Below, one piece after another: positions 6,112 to 9,812 of a stretch of 9,812 nucleotides of DNA. Made by a program: the position numbers and the translations under genes. Source of the DNA: JABWBJ01 sp036507855. GTDB lineage: Bacteria; Gemmatimonadota; Gemmatimonadetes; Gemmatimonadales; Gemmatimonadaceae. Position 1 is the first letter of the stretch, and every line of letters starts with the position of its first letter. Below the pieces are notes generated by a model, which did no database searches, was not told the DNA's origin, and was given only the letters and a program-made list of their open reading frames with translations. The stretch is from assembly GCA_036507855.1 (NCBI GenBank), contig DATCIJ010000235.1:1-9812 (forward strand), given 5' to 3'.

Positions 6112-6603
6112 ATGCGACGGAACGCTTTAGTTGTTGGCGCCCTCTCCCTCGTCTTCGCGGCGTCGATCGCGCAGGCGCAGGACAAGCCGGACTTCTCCGG
6201 CTCGTGGACCCGTGTGGTAGACCCGAACGCGCCGGCTCCGGGTGGTCGTGGTGGCGGCCGCGGTGGCCTCGGCATGGCGGCGACCCTGACCCAGGACGCC
6301 AAGACCCTCACCATCACCCGCACCACGCAGGCCGGTGAGGTCAAGACCGTCTACAACCTGGACGGCACGGACAGCAAGAACACGATGACCATGGGCGGCA
6401 ACTCCGTGGAGCAGGTCTCGAAGGCCGTGTGGGACGGCGCCAAGCTCGTGATCACGACCAACTACACCGTGGGCGAGAACGCCATCACCACCACGCAGGC
6501 GTTCACGCTCGACGCGTCCGGTCAACTCGTTGTCTCGGTGACCGCCTCGGGTCGGGGCGGCGGTGGGCCGATGACCACGACGACCACGTACAAGAAGGGC
6601 TGA
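6112..6603 (+). CDS. Small exported protein with 'DFSGSWTR' start and glycine-rich segments, function unknown
   Basis: The 163-residue precursor has a clear Sec signal peptide (MRRNALVVGALSLVFAASIAQAQ, cleavage about residue 22-23). The mature part begins DKPDFSGSWTRV, a motif common in lipocalin-like or beta-rich secreted proteins of Acidobacteria and relatives. There is a glycine/arginine-rich stretch (GGRGGGRGGLG, 44-54), then repeated strand-like segments rich in Thr (TLTITRTTQAG, KLVITTNYTVGENAITTTQ). A second GRGGGG (147-152) and a TTTTTYKKG tail follow. It has no cysteine. The pattern fits a small beta-barrel or beta-sandwich in the periplasm. It is flanked by its own leader and a terminator hairpin, so it is probably transcribed alone. 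The function is not known to me. Confidence 0.8.
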   Translation: MRRNALVVGALSLVFAASIAQAQDKPDFSGSWTRVVDPNAPAPGGRGGGRGGLGMAATLTQDAKTLTITRTTQAGEVKTVYNLDGTDSKNTMTMGGNSVEQVSKAVWDGAKLVITTNYTVGENAITTTQAFTLDASGQLVVSVTASGRGGGGPMTTTTTYKKG

Positions 6604-6612
6604 TTGCGGAAT

Positions 6613-6646
6613 CAGAGGGCCCGGGAGAGTCACCTCCCGGGCTCTG
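6613..6646 (+). terminator. Terminator hairpin after the exported glycine-rich gene
   Basis: CAGAGGGCCCGGGAG (6613-6627) pairs with CTCCCGGGCTCTG (6634-6646) around a 6-base loop, giving 13 pairs with a 2-base bulge. The following TTCATTTC is only moderately T-rich. It begins ten bases after the stop codon and probably ends this transcript, with possible read-through into msrA. Confidence 0.65.
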
Positions 6647-6663
6647 TTCATTTCAGGCACTCC

Positions 6664-7269
6664 ATGACGAACCGCCGGATCGCGCTTTCGCTCATAGGGC
6701 TCATCGGCCTGACCGCGCCCGCGCGTGCGCAAAGCGCCGAGGCGATCTTCGCGGGCGGATGCTTTTGGGGCGTGGAGTGGGTGTTCGAACACATGAGAGG
6801 CGTGACCGCAGTGGTCTCCGGCTACAGCGGCGGCACGGTGGCCAATCCCACGTACGAAGTCGTCGGCACCGGCACCACCGGCCACGCCGAGTCGGTTCGG
6901 GTGACCTACGATCCGTCGGTGGTCTCGTACCGGCAGCTTCTGGAAGTCTTCTTCCGCGTTGCTCATGACCCGACTACGCGTGATCGCCAGGGTCCCGACG
7001 TCGGGTCCGACTATCGGGCAATCGTCTTCGCGCGCGACAGCGCACAACTCCGCGAGGCATCAGCGTACGTCGCCGAACTGACCTCGCGGCGCGTGTTCGC
7101 CGGCCCGATCGTCACGGAGCTTCGACTTCGCCAGCCATTCTATCCGGCCGAGTCGTACCATCAGCGTTATGCGGCGCTGCATCCGACTGATCCGTACATC
7201 GTGTTCAACGACGCGCCCAAAGTGAAGCGCCTGCAGCAGCTGTTTCCAGGGCTGTTTCGCGCACCCTGA
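6664..7269 (+). CDS. msrA: Exported peptide-methionine (S)-S-oxide reductase MsrA with a single cysteine
   Basis: MsrA reduces the S-epimer of methionine sulfoxide in oxidised proteins. The ATG at 6664 gives 201 residues with a signal peptide (MTNRRIALSLIGLIGLTAPARAQ), so it acts in the envelope. A longer TTG start at 6604 would run through the terminator hairpin. The catalytic motif is AGGCFWGVEWVFEH (30-43) with Cys33 and the conserved Glu38. VSGYSGG (51-57), HAESVRVTYDP (74-84), DRQGPDVGSDYRAIVF (107-122) and YHQRY (165-169) complete the fold. In DVGSDYRA an Asp replaces the common Gln before Tyr. Cys33 is the only cysteine, so there is no internal resolving cysteine; the sulfenic acid must be reduced by an outside thiol. 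The terminator hairpin just upstream suggests a separate promoter, which I could not locate. Confidence 0.92.
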   Translation: MTNRRIALSLIGLIGLTAPARAQSAEAIFAGGCFWGVEWVFEHMRGVTAVVSGYSGGTVANPTYEVVGTGTTGHAESVRVTYDPSVVSYRQLLEVFFRVAHDPTTRDRQGPDVGSDYRAIVFARDSAQLREASAYVAELTSRRVFAGPIVTELRLRQPFYPAESYHQRYAALHPTDPYIVFNDAPKVKRLQQLFPGLFRAP

Positions 7270-7297
7270 GCCTCTTTTCATAGCCGGGACCAATCGG

Positions 7298-7322
7298 GCC
7301 TCTGGCGCCCAGTGCCGGAGGT
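7298..7322 (+). terminator. Weak hairpin between msrA and the multicopper oxidase gene
   Basis: GCCTCTGGC (7298-7306) can pair with GCCGGAGGT (7314-7322), a 9-pair stem with two G-U pairs and a 7-base loop, about 30 bases after the msrA stop. No T-run follows. It may end the msrA transcript, or may be incidental. Confidence 0.25.
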
Positions 7323-7416
7323 CGCGAGATTCGTCGCGCTTCTGACCTACCCCAATCCCGTTCTCGAAGCGCACTCATTGAGTCATTTCCCGATCCCGGG
7401 CCCCGCAGTCCGTCTC

Positions 7417-8823
7417 ATGCGGCGGATTACCGTGTTGAGCGTCGTCGCCTGGAGCGGATTCGAGTTCAACGCTGTTCCCGCATGGCGCACGGCGGCAGAG
7501 CTCAAGCACCCACCGCTGCTGAAGAACGCCTCCACCCTGCCGGGCACCGTGGAGGTGACGATCACCGCCGCGGCGACTCGCCTGACGTTGAAGCCCGGCG
7601 TCACCACTGAAGTCCTCGCATACAACGGAAGTTCACCAGGACCGACGCTCGAGCTCACCGAAGGCGATCGGGTCATCGTCCACTTCCGCAACGACCTTCC
7701 CGAGCCCACAACTGTCCACTGGCACGGGATCCACCTTCCCGCCAGTCAGGATGGGAGCCCTTTCGATCCTGTGCCCGCCGGCGGCCGGCGCGACTACGTA
7801 TTCACGATTCAGCGCGGCACAGCCGGCACGTACTGGTACCATCCCCACCTGCACCACCGCACGGGATACCAGATAGCGAAGGGGCTCTTCGGCGCGATCG
7901 TCGTCCGCGCGCCCGACGACCCGCTGCCGAAGTCGATTACCGAACGGTTGCTGATTCTCGCCGACAACCGGTTCCAGCCGGATGGGTCGATCGATCTCCC
8001 CGATCCGAGCTCGATGCCGGGGCGGATCGACGAAGAGAATGGACGCGAGGGCGACGTGCTCTTCGTGAACGGCCAGCTCAAGCCCACGCTGACCATTCGC
8101 GCTGGTGAGGTCCAGCGCTGGCGCATCATCAATGCCTCGGCCGCGCGCGTCTACCGGCTGGCGATCCCCGGCCAGACCTTCCTGCACGTGGGCAGCGACG
8201 GCGGGCTCTTTGAGAGACCGATCGAGGTGAGCGAGTTGACTCTCGCGAACTCCGAGCGCGTGGAAATCCTGGTCCGGGGCACCGGTGCGCCGGGAAGCCG
8301 GAAGACTCTCCAGACGCTTGCGTACGATCGCTATATCCCTCAAACGCGACCGAAAGACTGGAACCAGGCGCGCGACCTGCTCACGCTGCAGGTGAGCAGT
8401 GAGGCTCCCCTCGCCGCGGTAACGATCCCGACAACGCTTCGCCCAATCCCGCCGCTCGACACGTCCAGGGCAACCGCGCGTCGCGTAGTCTCGTTCAGCC
8501 AGGGGATGATCAACAACCAGCATTTCGACTTCAAGCGCGTCGACATCACGACGAAACTCGGCGCCACCGAGATCTGGAAGGTCGAGAACCTCGTTGGCAT
8601 GGACCACCCATTTCACCTGCACGGGTTCCAGTTCCAGGTCATAGAGCGCAACGGACAGCCGGAGCCGTACCGGAGCTGGAAGGACGCCGTGAACGTGCGG
8701 AGGCAGGAGACCGTGCGCCTCGTCGTCCGGTTTGATGATTTCCCCGGAAAGTGGATGTTCCACTGCCACATCCTCAACCACGAAGATCAGGGGATGATGG
8801 GTATTCTTGAAGTCAAACGTTAG
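7417..8823 (+). CDS. Exported multicopper oxidase (laccase/CueO-like)
   Basis: This 468-residue oxidase keeps all four copper motifs: HWHGIHLP (101-108), YWYHPHLHH (139-147), HPFHLHG (397-403), and HCHILNHEDQGMMG (449-462) with Cys450, His455 and axial Met460 for type 1 copper. The family passes single electrons from a substrate (phenols, metal ions or a protein donor) through type 1 copper to a trinuclear centre that reduces O2 to water. The ATG at 7417 gives a short basic start and hydrophobic stretch (MRRITVLSVVAWSGFEF), consistent with export. It lacks a ribosome site, and in-frame GTG (7312) or TTG (7378) starts are possible. The cytochrome c gene begins 13 bases after its stop, suggesting an operon and a possible electron donor. 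No methionine-rich insert like that of CueO is seen. Confidence 0.93.
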   Translation: MRRITVLSVVAWSGFEFNAVPAWRTAAELKHPPLLKNASTLPGTVEVTITAAATRLTLKPGVTTEVLAYNGSSPGPTLELTEGDRVIVHFRNDLPEPTTVHWHGIHLPASQDGSPFDPVPAGGRRDYVFTIQRGTAGTYWYHPHLHHRTGYQIAKGLFGAIVVRAPDDPLPKSITERLLILADNRFQPDGSIDLPDPSSMPGRIDEENGREGDVLFVNGQLKPTLTIRAGEVQRWRIINASAARVYRLAIPGQTFLHVGSDGGLFERPIEVSELTLANSERVEILVRGTGAPGSRKTLQTLAYDRYIPQTRPKDWNQARDLLTLQVSSEAPLAAVTIPTTLRPIPPLDTSRATARRVVSFSQGMINNQHFDFKRVDITTKLGATEIWKVENLVGMDHPFHLHGFQFQVIERNGQPEPYRSWKDAVNVRRQETVRLVVRFDDFPGKWMFHCHILNHEDQGMMGILEVKR

Positions 8824-8836
8824 GCATGGAGGACGG

Positions 8837-9520
8837 ATGACATCTCTCGGACGGTTGTCGCGGCTCGCCGCATTCATGGTGCCGGTGCTGGTGCTCGCGG
8901 GTTGCGAACGGGCGGACGCGGATGACAGCGACGGCGGGCCGACGCTGGCGACGACGGCGGATACGATCGCGTTCGGCCGGGACCTGATCGTTCACCACGG
9001 TTGCGGCGACTGCCACGGCGGCGGCGACAACCCGGCGGCGCCGGTGTGGCTCTCGGGCTATCGCCACCCCAACGACAGCCTGTTCACGCTGTTCAAGATC
9101 TACGTGCCCGACGGCACGATGTTCCTGACGCGGCCACGCAACCTGACCCCGGACAACGAAACGGGAACGGGCCGTTTCAGCGAGCGACAGATCTTCAACG
9201 CCCTGCGCTATGGGTTGCGACCGGGCGAAACGCCCGATGTCGACATCACCTCGTCGACACCAGGGCAAGGCAACTTTCCGGAGAACCCGAAGTATCTCGC
9301 GCCACCGATGCCGTGGCCGGCTTTCCGCCACATGACGGACACGGACCTCAAGTCGATGGCGGCGTACATCAAGCGCGGACTGAAGCCGCAGACTAACAAG
9401 GTGGAACCGAGCGAGGGGCCGCCCGATTTCTGGGCTGGTCTCTACATGCAATTCTATGGGGCCTCGGTCATGACCCCCGCGTTCCCTACGGCGCAGGAAA
9501 CAGCGCAGCCGCCGCAGTAG
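8837..9520 (+). CDS. Monoheme cytochrome c lipoprotein
   Basis: The 227-residue precursor has a lipoprotein signal (MTSLGRLSRLAAFMVPVLVLAGC, lipobox LAGC, lipidated Cys23), so it is anchored to a membrane facing the periplasm. One heme c site is present, CGDCH (56-60). NLTPDNETGTGRFSERQIFNAL (102-123) is typical of class I-like cytochromes associated with dehydrogenases. APPMPWPAFRHMTDTDLKSM (155-174) supplies a likely axial Met158, followed by the usual last helix AAYIKRGL. GGAGG-like spacing fixes the start: GGAGG at 8828-8832, four bases before the ATG. Only 13 bases separate it from the multicopper oxidase. I infer it feeds electrons to or takes them from that enzyme or its substrate chain. 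The cytochrome assignment is firm; the partner is inferred. Confidence 0.9.
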   Translation: MTSLGRLSRLAAFMVPVLVLAGCERADADDSDGGPTLATTADTIAFGRDLIVHHGCGDCHGGGDNPAAPVWLSGYRHPNDSLFTLFKIYVPDGTMFLTRPRNLTPDNETGTGRFSERQIFNALRYGLRPGETPDVDITSSTPGQGNFPENPKYLAPPMPWPAFRHMTDTDLKSMAAYIKRGLKPQTNKVEPSEGPPDFWAGLYMQFYGASVMTPAFPTAQETAQPPQ

Positions 9521-9543
9521 CGGCTGGCGAAGCGAGAACAGAA

Positions 9544-9577
9544 CGCGTGCACGGAGAGTCCGGTCTCCGTGCACGCG
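9544..9577. terminator. Strong hairpin terminator between convergent genes
   Basis: CGCGTGCACGGAGA (9544-9557) and TCTCCGTGCACGCG (9564-9577) are perfect 14-bp arms around a 6-base loop, 24 bases after the cytochrome stop and 24 before the end of the opposing gene. No clear T-run follows on either strand. The position between convergent genes suggests a bidirectional terminator. Confidence 0.7.
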
Positions 9578-9600
9578 CTGTACTGCACACCTGCAACGAG

Positions 9601-9812
9601 CTAACGCGGTCCGACGATTCGCGTCGTCTGCAGCTTCATCGTTGTCCCGGCGGGCAGGACGCCTTCGACGTCGCCCATGCCAAGCGAGATGACCGTGCCC
9701 GCAGCCGCGCCGAGCGCGCCGCCGATCAGGATCTTGTCGAGGTCACCGCCGCTGAGGATGCCGCCTAACACGGCACCCGCTGCGGCACCGATGCCCGCCT
9801 TCCTCAGCGTCT
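9601..9812 (-). CDS. Glycine-zipper membrane or envelope protein, C-terminal fragment
   Basis: The frame is open from the right edge to a TAG at 9603-9601, giving the last 69 residues. They start TLRKAGIGAAAGAVLGGILSGG, then LIGGALGAAAGTVISLGMG, two glycine-zipper helices of the kind that insert in or pack against membranes. The tail VEGVLPAGTTMKLQTTRIVG carries the 'LPAGT-x-hydrophobic' ending often seen in acidobacterial secreted proteins. The N-terminus, and so any signal peptide, is outside the window. It converges on the cytochrome gene across the 9544-9577 hairpin. Its function is unknown. Confidence 0.75.
   Translation of the reverse strand, partial: TLRKAGIGAAAGAVLGGILSGGDLDKILIGGALGAAAGTVISLGMGDVEGVLPAGTTMKLQTTRIVGPR

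Noticed and set aside
6604..6663. Start of msrA at the TTG at 6604
   Set aside because: The extra 20 residues are encoded by the terminator hairpin and would bury the signal peptide.
7633..8877. Open frame of 414 codons on the minus strand opposite the multicopper oxidase
   Set aside because: It is antisense to a gene with all copper motifs intact, its translation is Arg/His/Asp-rich with no family resemblance, and long antisense frames are common in GC-rich DNA.
1..9812. CRISPR array, tRNA, insertion sequence or phage element
   Set aside because: No regularly spaced repeats, cloverleaf, transposase or terminal inverted repeats were found on either strand by eye.

Overview
This 9.8 kb window is GC-rich chromosomal DNA from a Gram-negative-type bacterium: several products carry Sec signals, one carries a lipobox, and there is a cytochrome c. 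The style of the small exported proteins (a 'PDFSGSWTR' protein and a glycine-zipper protein ending in 'LPAGT') resembles Acidobacteriota of the Vicinamibacteria type or Gemmatimonadota. That assignment is a tentative impression; no rRNA or marker gene is present. No tRNA, rRNA, CRISPR array, insertion sequence or phage gene was seen.

Left half, all minus strand (5041 down to 1): a tightly packed operon for the membrane arm of a hydrogenase-4/formate-hydrogenlyase-like (group 4, complex-I-related) enzyme. In transcription order it reads hyfB-like antiporter subunit, a helix-turn-helix/PTS-EIIA fusion protein, hyfC (NuoH-like), hyfE, and hyfF (N-terminal half, running off the left edge). C/E and E/F overlap by ATGA. 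The catalytic subunits (HyfG- and HyfI-like) would lie beyond position 1, so the window cannot tell a true hydrogenase from a hydrogenase-related complex without a NiFe site. There is no HyfD. The notable element is the EIIA-type regulator inserted between hyfB and hyfC; it keeps the phosphorylatable histidine and has its own DNA-binding domain.

Middle (5042-5301): a divergent control region. A minus-strand sigma70-like promoter (TTGACT-17-TACGAT) for the hyf operon and a plus-strand one (TTGACG-18-TATCGT) for a TetR/BetI-like gene overlap tail to tail. A perfect 15-bp palindrome (TACGATGCTATCGTA, 5158-5172) covers both -10 boxes. The simplest model is that the TetR protein represses itself and the hyf operon. 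The hyf leader can also form two mutually exclusive hairpins.

Right half, plus strand: tetR; a small exported glycine-rich protein preceded by a sigma54-like motif and followed by a terminator hairpin; an exported single-cysteine MsrA; then a two-gene unit of an exported multicopper oxidase and a monoheme cytochrome c lipoprotein. The four genes after tetR encode envelope proteins, three of them redox or redox-repair proteins. A strong 14-bp hairpin separates them from a convergent, truncated glycine-zipper gene at the right edge. All gaps between genes are under 300 bases.
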